Source: Gnetum montanum (Eukaryota > Streptophyta > Gnetopsida > Gnetales > Gnetaceae). From it: 36,359 bases of DNA. Position numbers and translations under genes: made by a program. The stretch is from contig MNCI01008611.1 in NCBI GenBank assembly GCA_015680685.1, forward strand, positions 479,325 to 515,683. Direction: 5' to 3'. Within the stretch, counting starts at the first letter, position 1; each line of letters starts with the position of its first letter. Below are positions 9,140 through 19,901 of this stretch, piece by piece. The notes under the pieces are model-generated. The model saw nothing but the letters and a program-made list of their open reading frames with translations. It had not been told where the DNA came from and made no database searches.

Positions 9140-9568
9140 TATAACGTTTTATTCCTAATTACATATCATAATTTTATTATATGTAAACAATGTAATTAAT
9201 CTTCAAATGAAGGGATACATTATTATAAGGAGATGTAATCATTTATGGTATCATTTTGGGATTTGACTTATGACATTTTAGGTTAAAAACTTAGAGGTCA
9301 TGCTAGCATGGAGTTGTGAAGCCAACAATGGCAAGTAATGGAGCTGAGTGAAGTGAGACAATAAAGGATTGATCACTCCTTCGATCTTATCACCTAACCA
9401 TGATGAAAATGTTGGATTACCTCTATGTTAACATATTTTTATCATATTCATCATTAATGAAGCCATTTTTTTATTGAATTAAAGTATTGTTTATTTTTCA
9501 AGTGCATTATTTGAGTTATTAGGGATGAAAAATCATTTATCCTTGACATCCTAAAATATGATGTCACA
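9140..9568 (+). mobile_element. 5' LTR of an old Ty3/gypsy chromovirus
   Basis: Homologous along its length to 29,099-29,507. Shared words include TATTATATGTAAACAA, TTATAAGGAG, GGAGTTGT, CATATTCATCATTAAT, AAGTGCATTATT and GATGTCACA. It ends in CA at 9568 and is followed by a primer binding site. The start reads TATAAC, probably a decayed TGTAAC. The many substitutions and small indels between the two LTRs point to great age. At ~0.43 kb it is of the size seen in several plant chromovirus lineages. Confidence 0.8.
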
Positions 9569-9570
9569 TT

Positions 9571-9582
9571 TGGTATTGAAGC
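9571..9582 (+). other. Degenerate primer binding site, tRNA-iMet type
   Basis: TGGTATTGAAGC lies two bases after the LTR end. The standard plant site complementary to initiator tRNA-Met is TGGTATCAGAGC. The position and 10 of 12 matches support the call. Confidence 0.7.
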
Positions 9583-9789
9583 AAATCACAATTTGGGAAT
9601 TGGAAGTGGAGTTAAGTAAAATGTAAGAGGCCATGTTTTATTATGTATAGAAAACCAAGTATATCAGTTACAAGAAGTATGATAATAATATTAGTGAAGA
9701 ATGAGATAGGGAAGGATATGGAATGAGGAAGAAAAGAATAACATGGAGTAAGAAATAGTTTAAAATTTTAGTTCAAAGAACTATATTAA
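9583..9789. other. Leader of the outer element, no recognised feature
   Basis: Purine-rich AT DNA after the primer site. I see no gag code here. Confidence 0.4.
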
Positions 9790-11914
9790 ATCTTAGCTCA
9801 TCTTTGCTTGAGCCTCCTGTTCATCCTTGGTAGCCTTGTCATTCCAAAGTAGATTGTAGCATGTAGCCAATCCACTACCAAGTTGGTGGATGTACCTTAC
9901 AGAATTCTATGTAGCCTCCTTGGCATCTTCAGCCTTTACAATCTTAGTGTATAGCAACCCATCCTAGGCGTCATACTAAGTAATTTCCTTCTTACATTCT
10001 TTTTCTTTTCTCTACACTCACAAAGAAACCAAAAACATGGAAGATAAGAATTAGGAAGAAAACGAAAAATACAAGTAAAAAGAAAAATTTAATTTTGACA
10101 TGAAGGCATTCATTCTCCATTTTGAATATTCATTTTTTTTTATCAAGTGGTGTATTAGACATGAGAAACTCTTTAATTTTCATAATATTTCTTTGAAATT
10201 ATTGATTACTTCAAGTGAATTCTATAGACTAAACCAATTCAAAATCACCTTTGAAGCTACATGATTAAGAATCTGGTACATGAATCACTTCATCTTGAAT
10301 ATAACTTAGGGTATTTTTAGTAATTCAATCACTTAGATGGTGAAATAGAAGAAAATCCTTTTCAGTATCATTAACCAACTATGTAAGGGAATAGGAGGAG
10401 TCCTTGATGGTGACAAAAAAATGAAAATAGTACCAAAAAGAGATGTTGTTGCTATAGTATGATGAGAACTAGTGAAAGTGGAATTTTTGATAGGAGTGGT
10501 TCATGGAGATTTGTGAGTTGGAGTAGTGGTTTGCCTAGGTATAGGATATGGGAAGGACTCCAACTTGGACCTTTTTATTTCTTGAACAAAGAGATTTTGA
10601 GTCATCAATACCTACCAAGGAATAAAGTATCAGAAGTACAAGATAAAGGAAAGTACATAAATCCAATAAATAGATAGACTTATCTCTAGACCTTTTTCTT
10701 GCTAACCTCTGCTAGGACCTAGAGCACCCGTGTGAAATTTCTAAGTAATAATAAAAAAAAAAGAAAATCATTAGTCCAAGAAGAAAAATAAGCTAAATTT
10801 AAGAATAGTGAACTTGGTACCTTAGAGGTAGGTTCAACTAATTTATCCTTTTATGAAGCTTTTTCACTAGTATGAGTCTTTGAATGGATCTGCACTCCAA
10901 ATTTCACTACAATACAAAAATATAATAATAATAAATAAATTTAAAAATCAATAAGGAAACATAATATACCTCACCCATAGCTTTGAGATTATAATACTAT
11001 GTAACATCTTATTGAATTTTTTTTGAACTCCATTTGGGCTCTTAGGAATTGTTCATCCTTAAGGAATGAGGAATATTGAATAGGGTCATTAATGAGGAAA
11101 TAGTTATTTTTACTATTATAGCTCAAGATGAGATTCATGAATAGGGGTATACACCACAAGGATAATTTAGTTTTCTGCGCCTTGAGTTTACCAATCAAAT
11201 GTTCCATAGTAGTAAATAGTTGTGTAAAATAAGAATACGACCAATCGTATATCCTACCATTTTTGACACCATGCAATAATAAAAATGAGTAGGAAGAGAT
11301 TTGGTAGGTGTCTAGTTTCCATAGTACTTTTCTTTCTAAGACGATAAATAAAAAATTTCATCCAATCATTAAAGTCCTCCTAAAAATCCTTAAATAGAAT
11401 ACTGAATATGTCCATATATTCAAAAAACTCCTTAGAACAAAAATCATGAAACTCAAAAGATTTGCGATTGGGTATACGTGGATCTCTAGGATGGAAACCT
11501 AAATAATTTCTTATAATTTCATGATTAACTTAAACATTCCTGGAAAACAACTTGGGAAGTGTTATGCAATTTGTTATCATACACATTACACCATCTAAGT
11601 ATGAGTTTTTGACAAAAAGAAGGCTAAAACATAGGAAAAACTAATAAATCAAATATTTGGAAAGTTTCTAAAAACTCATACTCATTAGTTTTAATTAAAG
11701 AATGAATCAAATCAATAGACTTGGTAACATGATTTTGATGTAAACTAATTTCGAGCTATAGGGTTCCTATCTGTCTACTTGTCAAGGTTGAGAAAAGCTA
11801 TATTGGTTGTTTAGGAGGAGCCTTGTATTTTTTCCTATCACAAACAAAAAATGTTTCTTTCCCTACTTTAATATTGTATTGTAGATTAAGTATGAAATGA
11901 TCCATGTGAATCAT
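9790..11914 (-). pseudogene. Decayed antisense multi-exon gene-like segment, function unknown
   Basis: Minus-strand code with several long sensible stretches joined by frameshifts and stops. From a possible start at 11,914 it reads MIHMDHFILNLQ, then KVGKETFFVCDRKKYK. Around 11,520-11,300 it reads FHPRDPRIPNRKSFEFHDF, then EFFEYMDIF and EDFNDWMKFFIYRLRKK. A 95-codon open stretch follows at 11,276-10,989. Intron-like breaks then appear: a donor at 10,969 with acceptor at 10,907 (63 bp, very AT-rich), a donor AAG/GTACC at 10,820 with acceptor CTTAG at 10,741, and a donor AGAG/GTTAGC at 10,706 with acceptor GGTAG at 10,612. The first junction is off phase by one base in the present sequence. The last coding patch, near 9970-9795, includes KIVKAEDAKEAT and YIHQLGSGLATCYNLLWN. 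I do not recognise the family. It lies antisense inside the outer retrotransposon and could be a captured host gene or the antisense extra ORF of a nested element. Confidence 0.5.
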
Positions 11915-12934
11915 CTTAATTTATAAGGACAACTAGCTTCAATTATGTGAGGGTTTAGGAGAACATGGAGAAGTAATCATGTAGTTCCACTATCAATGAG
12001 AGAAAGATGAGGTGGCTCAAAAAAATAAAAATTATTAGTAAATTGGTTAAATAAAATTTTATTTCTAATTAAATCTACATGAATTTTTTATCTTTTAATA
12101 AAATCTAGGCTCAATATAGCTAAGATTTCTCAAGATTAAAACATACTACTCTCTAAGATGATTCCAATAGTACTAATTTCATCGTAATTTGATGTAAGAA
12201 TGCTAATTAATTATTTTAAATTAAGGTTAAAACTAAAATTTAAAAATCATAATGATTGTTAAATTGGGACTAGAATTCAAGCCCATGACGTTCCATCCAC
12301 CAAACCCAAGTCTTAACCTTTTGCTAGCTAGTCATCGATGCTAGATTGTTAGTTGTTATAATAAGTCATTCGTAATTTTATATAATTCATTAATTAAATT
12401 TTAAAATAATAATAAAATAAAATTTTAGGCAACTACATTGGCTATCAAGGACCATGAGGCCCCCATAAGAAGTAGGCTCCTCAAGGGCCACGTAGCCCAC
12501 AGGGAAGTTCATGAAGGTCCAGTAAGGTTTATTAGGTTGTAGCCAATGGTGATATTCGTCATGCCTTTCATGGAGCTTAGTTGCATTCTTCCATGTCATC
12601 CATAATTTTCATCCACCTTCATTATTTATATACCTATGTTATTATTATCTCTCTCCACCTTCACTTTCCTCTACAAAATTTACCAATGTACAAACCCACA
12701 GTATGCATGGGCACTAGGACCACTACAAGTTTCTAACAACTAGTGTTAGCCTATACTATAGGTTCCTACCAATTGGCGACTACCTATATCATAAGATCCT
12801 ACCAACTAGTGCTAGAAATAAAAATTCTATCACCTAATGAAAAAATTTAATTATAAATTTTGAATTTAAAAATCAAAATTTAAATAACAAGTCAAACTAG
12901 CAAGTTGGTACCATAAGAAATAAGAATTTTGTAA
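11915..12934. other. AT-rich stretch; GC-richer block at 12,270-12,600, no gene
   Basis: Mostly noncoding. At 12,254-12,340 the words GGGACTAGAATTCAAGCCC and CACCAAACCCAAGTCTTAACC resemble sequence common in plant transposon ends. The GC-richer patch 12,420-12,600 has an open minus frame of 69 codons with no family signal. A TATATACC box follows near 12,630. The word CCTACCAAYTRG recurs near 12,765 and 12,808. This may be one or more decayed LTR or transposon ends. Confidence 0.35.
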
Positions 12935-12988
12935 TTAAGCACATTGGTTCTAGAGTAGTACTGGGATGAGTGACCTTTCAAGAAGTTT
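12935..12988 (+). pseudogene. 5S rRNA-like fragment (internal promoter region)
   Basis: From TTAAGC onward the sequence aligns without gaps to the 3' half of plant 5S rRNA. The core GAGTAGTACTGGGATGAGTG matches the plant GAGTAGTACTAGGATGGGTG in 18 of 20 positions and is followed by ACCT and a later GAAGT. This covers the end of box A, the intermediate element and box C of the 5S internal promoter. The upstream half is only faintly recognisable (GGTACCATAAGAA against GGATCCCATCAGAA, with an insertion). A plain 5S pseudogene, a 5S-derived SINE and a Cassandra-type TRIM LTR, which carries 5S sequence, are all possible. I found no second copy that would prove an LTR pair. Confidence 0.65.
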
Positions 12989-13344
12989 CAAAATTTGTAC
13001 AACTTTTGGGATACTAAAAATGATCATAACTTTTAATCCTAGGGGCCTTTCTTGATAAATAAAAATTCATTTCCAATAAACCTTTTGGATGCGTTGGCAT
13101 AGTTAGGTTGGGTATTGGAGAATCTTTTCAAAGGACTTGAAAAATAAATTTGGACTTAAACATCAAAATGGAGATGGATCTTAACAACCAAAGAGTGGTT
13201 CCTACCAAATCCTAATCCTCCAAATCTAATTAAGATAAGGTATTTTCTAAATTAAATGAAAAAAATTAGTTGTTGTAGTTCCAACTCTTTTAGGCAACCA
13301 ACTAACGACCCCTAGACATAATAAAAAAAGACAATGGCATGGTC
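12989..13344. other. Spacer between 5S-like fragment and gag, no recognised feature
   Basis: No coding signal. It contains CCAACTCTTTTAGGCAACCAAC and short AT runs. It could be the remainder of the 5S-bearing element. Confidence 0.35.
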
Positions 13345-14080
13345 ACCTTTACTTTTCTCTTCTACCACCAATGTATGAAGCCCAAAGTATGCATTAGATA
13401 ATGATTGAGGCCCATGCTAATGATCAAATAAATGTTCTTGAGCAACAAATTAATGAGAATAGAGGCATTGAAGAGGAGCTCCCTAAGATAAATTAAAAGT
13501 TTAGGAACCATATATAAGACATGTCAAAGGAGATTAAAAAATTTATCCAATAACTTAAAAGGAAAATGGTTCAAACTTCAAGGAAAAATGGATTCATTTG
13601 TAAACTCTATTGGGCAGTTAATAGACCATTGGACCCAATATCATAATCAAAAGTAATAGCATCGTAGAGATCATAAACAAAATCAACACTAATCTAGAGA
13701 TTATTATCAAGATTAATTTCAAGCTTAAGATCATTATCAAGACTAATCCACATCTATTAGGCATCAAGGGGAAGAAAGTTCTTTTTAAGGACTAAGATCA
13801 AGACTAGTGGGAGAGAATTATTAGAGTTGGTCAATCCTACCTAGAGAATTACATATCCAAGTTCATGCTAAAAGGATAAACTAGATTATTATGATGAAGC
13901 CCAAAGATCTAGTGTAAAAGGAAACAACTAGCTTGACACCATGAAGAACTACTTTGACATGTTAAATATATCAAGACAAGAACATTTGGAAGTTATCTCT
14001 TTGTATTTAAGGGGACTCACCTGTTGTTACAATAATTGTCATCATCATGGAATAGTTAAAATTTGAATTATTGGACTTAA
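13345..14080 (+). pseudogene. Chromovirus gag, N-terminal part (decayed)
   Basis: Plus-strand code with stops. It starts near MYEAQSMH, continues IEAHANDQINVLEQQINEN with a heptad-like pattern, and later reads LDTMKNYFDMLNISRQEHLEV and SLYLRGL. This has the shape of the gypsy gag helical core, where an aromatic-rich KYF segment precedes an LRG segment. Between about 13,600 and 13,790 the code passes through a short tandem repeat giving RDYYQD/DHYQD peptides. The sequence stops resembling gag at about 14,080, and the matching rest lies at 24,180-24,770, beyond the nested DNA. Membership in the outer element is inferred from strand, order and the outer LTRs. Confidence 0.5.
13640..13760 (+). 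repeat. ~20 bp imperfect repeat in gag (GATCATTATCAAGACTAAT)
   Basis: Four or five degenerate copies of a GATTATTATCAAGATTAAT-type unit. They encode repeats rich in Y, Q, H and D within the decayed gag. Confidence 0.5.
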
Positions 14081-14745
14081 ATTGAAAATCTTTGAAAGCT
14101 TAGGTATTCAACACAGAATACTTAGGATAAATTGATATGTCATGTGAATAAGGAAAATTTTTAGTAAGATAAAGAGTAAGTTTTTTGAATTTATATCAAA
14201 TGTTAACCCATGGGTTATATTCATCTGAATGTGAATATGCAAAAGAAGAAGTTCTGTGATGAAGCTTACAAGGGTAAATTACTTACAAAAATTTCAAAAG
14301 GATTCAATCTATCCTAAAAATGGTTTTGAAAATGATGGAAATTTTTAAGTATGATATTAGCTTGGAAATTGTTTGACAGTTAAATGCATAAGCTCACTAG
14401 TGAATTTTTAGAGAATTGACATGAAGATCAAGGGTTACAAGGCAGATTTAACTATATAGGAAATCCTAATGTGGCACTAAATAATCAAGCACATATTAAT
14501 CAACTCCTAGGAAAAAGCTTATGAAGGCATAATCCAATCTTAAAAATTGTTCTTTCTTAGATTTTATATTAACAAAGATTGATTCGTAGAGTTGAACAAA
14601 TTAGTTCTAGCTTGAAATAGGATCAGTATTAATGGAAAAAGTTTATTGCAAATCGTTGAGTTAAAAACTTATTATAAAAAGCTTACAACATTGAAGAAGT
14701 AAATGATTATGTTTAATATTATTTAGCTATGTCAACTTGCGAAGT
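14081..14745. other. AT-rich spacer, no recognised feature
   Basis: No coding frame, repeat or transposon end that I can support. Confidence 0.35.
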
Positions 14746-15690
14746 TAGAGCAGGTTCATAAAACCAAAAATTGGTTTTACAAAGAGCTTTCAAATTGGCT
14801 CTACAAACCACATTAGCTTTATTAGATTTGTGAAGAAAAAAGAGATTGTACAACGCTTAATTAGATCTATAGGACACATTATCTTGTAGAGCTAGGGGAT
14901 GTTAGTAAAATCAAAAAGTAGTTCTACACATTAGTTTTGTAAGTGAGCTTCGGAATATCTCTATAATCCATATTAGCTCTTGGTTGATTTATTTGTAGTA
15001 TTAGTCAAAAGTATGTAGAACTAAAAAGTGGTTTTACAAAGAGCTTCAAGATTGATTTTACCATGTCAGCTAGCTAGAGGTTAAAGATTAGCTTCATATT
15101 ATCATAATTTTTATAGGAGAACAAAAATTTAGCTTTATGGATAAATCCCATGAGTCATGTAAACTAAATAGGGTACCCATGTTTTAAAGAGCTAGAATCT
15201 CAAGAAGTATTAGAATTAATTTAGAAAAGCTTTTGTTATTAACTAAAGAAAAGGTAAGCTTTGTAGAACTGAAATTTAGTTTTATGAATTGGCTTCAAAA
15301 TAATTCTATGAGCCATAACAACTTTTGGTCTAGAATAGCTTCATAGAACCAAACATTTGTTCTACAAGAAAAAGCCAAAAATAGTTCTACAAGCCACATC
15401 AGAGGCTCTTAAAAATTACAGTGTGCTCATGTTCATCTTTGTCATATTAGCTATAGAAAAAGATCAAAGAGTAAGAAGTACCATGATTTTAAGAACCAAA
15501 ATTTGGCTCTATAAGAAAGATCAAAAGTGGGTCTACAGACCATGTCAACTTCTATATAGCACAACCTTGTAGAACTAAAAAATGGTTTTACAAGCTGGTC
15601 CTTCAAGAAAGCCACATTAGTATTTGAGATAAAATACAAAAGATAGTAAGTTCATAGAATCAAAATTTAGCTTTACAAACAAGTTCATCC
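14746..15690 (+). repeat. Diverged ~80 bp tandem array of hairpin-bearing units
   Basis: Recurring units carry an inverted repeat of the form GTAGAACCAAAA/TTTGGTTCTAC, followed by AGCTTC, a second TGGCTCTACAAGCCA-like piece and CACATCAGCTTT. Recognisable starts are near 14,757, 14,912, 15,005, 15,115, 15,260, 15,340, 15,490, 15,568 and 15,650. Most intervals are close to 78-82 bp or multiples of it. Units are strongly diverged. The array ends eight bases before the nested LTR at 15,699. Confidence 0.65.
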
Positions 15691-15698
15691 TTAGTCAT

Positions 15699-16585
15699 TG
15701 ATGAAGTGTCATTAAGTCAATGCGTCGACTAGGCCACGTATACGGGGCCGCATATACGCGACCACGTTGATGCGGGCCTGTCGACGTAGCCTTCCTGCGT
15801 CGATGTGGCCCTGTTTACGTAGCCACCTATCTCGACCTATAAATAAGAGGGCCTTCCACCTCATTTAGGAATCTTTTAGTTGTAGCGAAGCTCTTGCATT
15901 TTGTTCCCACAGGAGATAGATTATTTTCCCAAGTGCATGCCTGTAGTGTGATGCTTGTAATTGTACAACACATTTATTCGAGTGTGACGTACTTGGACGA
16001 GCACATGACTGGAAATAAAGATCAAGATTACTTCATCATTGTAGCATTCACTTAGTTGAATTGTTTAATTATTTTTGTTAATTGTTATTATTATTTATTG
16101 TTTTCTTAGTTAATATTTCTTTATCATCATTTACTATTCTTGTTGTTAAATGCAGAATGAGTATGACTTAATCATGAGCATTTAAGTGTGACTACTTGGT
16201 AACCTAGTAGCGTACCTAGGATCTACGCTTGGTAATCCCAGTAGTAGTCGCACATGAGGTCCAAGATGTGTACGGATGATTAAGGAACGGATGCTCATCA
16301 TACTTAGGCTAGCTTAGACTTCATTTCCTATTACTCATTAGTTTAAACAATATTATTTTCCATTGTCTATAGGAGTAGCACTAATTTAGGATCACATCAT
16401 ATGCCTCACTCTGGACTAAACCATACGTGACAAAGCAAATACTAGTCCAGGTGGGAAGACAATGAACTGCAATTGACATGTAACTATCTAGATACCACAA
16501 CTAGCCTATCCACGGAGTTCGATCGGATTGTGCGTGAATGCTCATATTCATATGGTTGAGTGTAGGGGTACCTAGCCACTCATCA
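15699..16585 (+). mobile_element. 5' LTR of the gag-only element (887 bp)
   Basis: Starts TGATGAAGTGTCATT and ends CTCATCA, directly before the primer site. The first 130 bp are GC-rich and full of CpG (words such as GTCGACGTAGCC, GTCGATGTGGCC and CACGTATACGGGGCC). This is followed by CCTATAAATAAGAGG, an AATAAA box at 16,014-16,019, an AT-rich block, and the paired words ACTTGGTAACCTAGTAG and GCTTGGTAATCCCAGTAG. It is homologous throughout to 20,511-21,357. Confidence 0.9.
15838..15845 (+). promoter_or_regulatory. TATA box of the 5' LTR
   Basis: TATAAATA in CCTATAAATAAGAGGG, about 140 bp from the LTR start. It is conserved in the 3' LTR at 20,636-20,643. Confidence 0.65.
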
Positions 16586-16586
16586 T

Positions 16587-16604
16587 TGGTGCCGTTGCCG
16601 AGGA
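16587..16604 (+). other. Primer binding site, tRNA-Asp type
   Basis: TGGTGCCGTTGCCGAGGA starts one base after the LTR end. The standard Tat/Athila primer site complementary to tRNA-Asp is TGGCGCCGTTGCCGGGGA. This copy differs by two transitions, both compatible with CpG decay. Confidence 0.85.
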
Positions 16605-16722
16605 TAGTGCTAGTTATTTAGATTAGTTATATCATACACGATTGCTGTAACAAGTATTAACGATATATCCTTTAGAAAAGAAATTAAATTAAATTCAATT
16701 AAGTCACACATGGTTCACAACC

Positions 16723-18566
16723 ATGTCTCTCCTACAAGACTATAATAATGCCACATCTAGTGAGGCAATTCATTGGAGAACCAACGAATATTATGACAAT
16801 GAAGATTGGAGTATGCAACCAGAGGTGGGGGTTTCTTATAAACATCAATGAAGACAACATCATCCCAACGCATGAAAGCATAACTTACCCGATGACGATG
16901 AACCCCTACTGGCCACTACAAGATTAACAGAAATAAAAGAGGCTATTTGAATAGCCCGTAGGCATTGTAAGGAAATTTGTCTACCTATGCTGGATTTAAA
17001 CAACTTTCCTAAGTTTTCTGGAGGCTATGATTCAGATCCGCAACAACATTTACAAGCCTTCTATGATGCCTATACATGGAACAATATTGATAATGGGTGG
17101 CAAAAAATTAAGCTCTTTCCTCTGACACTCATTGTCCAAGCAAAAGTATGGTATAGGTCCTTAAGACCAAAATCAATTCAACATTGGTTAACAATGGTGG
17201 AACTCTTCAATGAAAGATATCAAACNATGGACTCCATAATGAAACAAGGGAGACCCTAGGGATGTATGCCCGAGGTCAACTATATGAGCTACGAACCCAT
17301 CAACTCCAAGAGCTTATTAAGCAAATAGTAAAAGAAGAAGGAGAAATAGCCAAATGGGAGAATGTTGAAAGTTCTCAACAAGACCAAAATCTTAACCAAA
17401 TAAGGGTCTATGATCATGAAGAGGAGAAATCAACTCACTTCGAGGAGGTGGAATCATCTTTGCCAATCCTATAGTCACTAGATGAAATTGAGGTAAAGAT
17501 CAATAAGATGACAGATTGGGTACAGGAAAGATGTGGAGAATATGCCAACATTATTAGAGGAAAAACTATGCCAAATCGAGAAACAGGATAGGACACCACG
17601 CGATAATTGAAACAAAGGGTAGAAGAGAATAAGGATAAGAACTCAACTGCCAATCATACGTATCAATGTAATATTTGCTTGTACAATCACCCCAAAGGTC
17701 AATGTCTAATATTGTCACATTTACATGAGCATTGGGGAGGAATGTTACGTCCAGAGTTTGTACAAAAATACTATGTCCAACCACAGTGGCAAAAACCTCA
17801 GTCGTGGCAGAGGCCACCACCAACTGGACCATACCTTTTGTATGTCCCAGTGCTAAATGCTTATTATGTTTAACACCCTGTTTCTCCAATGGGATTAGCA
17901 TCCTCTACCTCACCTCATCGTTATCATTCTCCCAAGTACTATCCACCCATGTCCTCTCCAACAAGATCACCACCTCATGTACCTTACACTTCTCCTCAAC
18001 CTCAATATTCTCATACTTCATCCCCTTCTACATCACCGCTAGCTATGTCAGAAGATTTTGCACCACAACACCAACCTACAAATGTTACTTGTGCTACTAC
18101 TGTCAATAGTAGTGGAGGTCCTTCACAACATCAAAGGCGTCCCTTCTTTAGACGTGACCATCGAAAGGGACACCACAGTTCAGAAACCATTGCATCCACC
18201 AACTTAGCACAAATCCAACACTATGGTGCATCTTCCTCTTCGAACCCAACACCTCATGTTACCTTATCAAAGTCACCACTTAATACTCCAACAACCATGG
18301 GGCCCAATGCATATTGCCACATGGGGAGACATGTTGATCCTTGCATGCTGCCTTACGGTCACAAGTACCATAGTGGGTCAACTCCTTATAAATTAACCAC
18401 ATCTTATGACTTGCCCCACTATGTCAACTCTAATCAAGTGTGTGAACCCCAATGGGGTAAGTATGACCAGGTCCCAATATTTTCAACATGCAAGGATCCC
18501 CACCTTCCATTTATTAATTCTAGCCATGCTCAACCATTTAGTTATGAGGGGTATCCTCCATTCTAA
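16723..18566 (+). pseudogene. Tat/Athila-type gag, broken by stops and by an unresolved base
   Basis: ATG at 16,723 opens MSLLQDYNNATSSEAIHW, with stops before 16,987. The core frame 16,987-17,225 reads MLDLNNFPKFSGGYDSDPQQ and then KLFPLTLIVQAKVWYRSL, a gypsy gag core. At the N (17,226) the frame changes. From there one frame continues to the stop at 18,566 with internal stops, beginning GLHNETRETLGMYARGQ, LRTHQLQELIKQ. A zinc-knuckle-like CNICLYNHPKGQC (C-X2-C-X3-H-X4-C, one residue short of the canonical spacing) starts near 17,667. A long tail rich in P, S, T and H (17,889-18,566, 225 codons open) follows. No protease follows. Between the QAKVWYRSL part and GLHNETR about 50 codons present in the related gag at 35-36 kb are missing. 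Confidence 0.85.
17226..17226. other. Unresolved base N at gag frame jump
   Basis: Code upstream is in one frame and code downstream in another, with the switch at this base. The gag comparison suggests missing sequence here, so the N probably stands for a gap. Confidence 0.7.
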
Positions 18567-19900
18567 CAACACAGAATTAATAAATATTTTTCTGTTTCTT
18601 TAATTTTTAAACTTTTTGTTTTCTATTTTTTCACATTTTAATTTATTGTTTTATCTTTTTGTCTTTTTATCTTTTTATGAGTAATCTCATCTATGAATAA
18701 ACCCCTCATGTGACTCGTTGGTTGAGGTGTTTTTCTATGTTATCGAGTCTTGAGTGATCAATTATTTGGATAGTGAGCCCACTACACCCACACATCCACT
18801 CTACAAATAAGAGGTTCTGTTCGAGGTTACAGTGATATTCTTGACATTTTTGAACTTAAAATTAATCTTATGTTCATTGTACCTAGAATGAAGAAGGATG
18901 GACCAAGAGGGAATGATTAGGGTGTGAAATCAAGGGGACTTGCAGATTCTCTTTGGTAATGTCTGTGGGAGTTATCAAGCAACATGGTTGTACTAAGATC
19001 CTTGTAGATCTAACGAAAAATGGGAGTAAGAGTAATCAAATGCTATTCTAGGGGGTCCCATTGGAAAGACATGCACCCATGCCTGATGGTTGGTGGCTTC
19101 TCTAGATTTAGTATTCAAAAAAAAAAGAAAAAAAAAAGAAAAAAGAAAAAGAAAAGAAGAAAAAAAAGTGATACAAAACAAAAATCACTCCTCCCTTAAA
19201 AAAAACACCAAGTGATCGTACACCTTGTTGTTTTGGTACTCTCATAGTTGTTCATCATGGGATGAAACAATGCGGTGTCACTGATTAGACGAATGAACTT
19301 GGTCCTGATCTTGGAACGACAAGTTAATGACACTTTAATCATGCTATACACACAGAGTTCATTGTGCCCTAAGTCAATTACCTCATGTCCCAATCTTTGC
19401 AATCCCTTCTGCAATTCATTCTATCTTGTTGTTCATGTATTTATGACTCATGTCTTGTATAACATTGAATTCATACCTCATCACAGTGGTATCAACATGT
19501 GTGTGCTTTGTTGCATTAGTATAGATTACATTTAACCCTTCTAGTGCCTATGGACATCTTAAGGTGTGGTTACGCAAGGGCATATAGGTTGGAACTTGCT
19601 TTGGGAAGGACCCACTTGCGTGACTTTTATAATTTGTACTTGTTGCACACCAACACATCATATTATACCCTCTGAGGACTTCATTGCCAAATCTATTCTT
19701 TTCTTTGTCATCATTTTATCAAACGTTCCTCAAAACTAGGTCTGACATTAAACTTTTAGGGCAACTTCCTTGAAAAATTTCTAGCTCTAAAATCACACTA
19801 AGTAAAGAATTCAACATTTATTAAAGGCAATGAGTAAGGTATAAAATCATTGAAATTTTTTCAATAACCTTACTAATAATTGATCTTTGTGTGATTATAG
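18567..19900 (+). other. Noncoding internal region of the gag-only element
   Basis: This is the place where protease and pol would be expected, but there is no legible polyprotein code. It contains a 50-base purine tract (19,117-19,168) of A with scattered G. Short open frames at 19,275-19,535 (plus) and 19,414-19,196 (minus) carry no family signal. Confidence 0.6.
19117..19168 (+). repeat. Polypurine A/G tract
   Basis: Uninterrupted purines with AAAAAAGAAAA units. It is more than 1.3 kb from the 3' LTR, so it is not the functional tract next to the LTR. Confidence 0.7.
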
Positions 19901-19901
19901 A

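Noticed and set aside
12390-12599. Minus-strand 69-codon frame in a GC-richer block
   Set aside because: No similarity that I can see. The block looks more like part of a decayed transposon or LTR.
17435-17901. Minus-strand frames opposite gag
   Set aside because: Shadows of the plus-strand gag reading frame.
19196-19535. Small frames on both strands inside the gag-only element
   Set aside because: Mutual shadows with no family match, lying in a region that appears noncoding.
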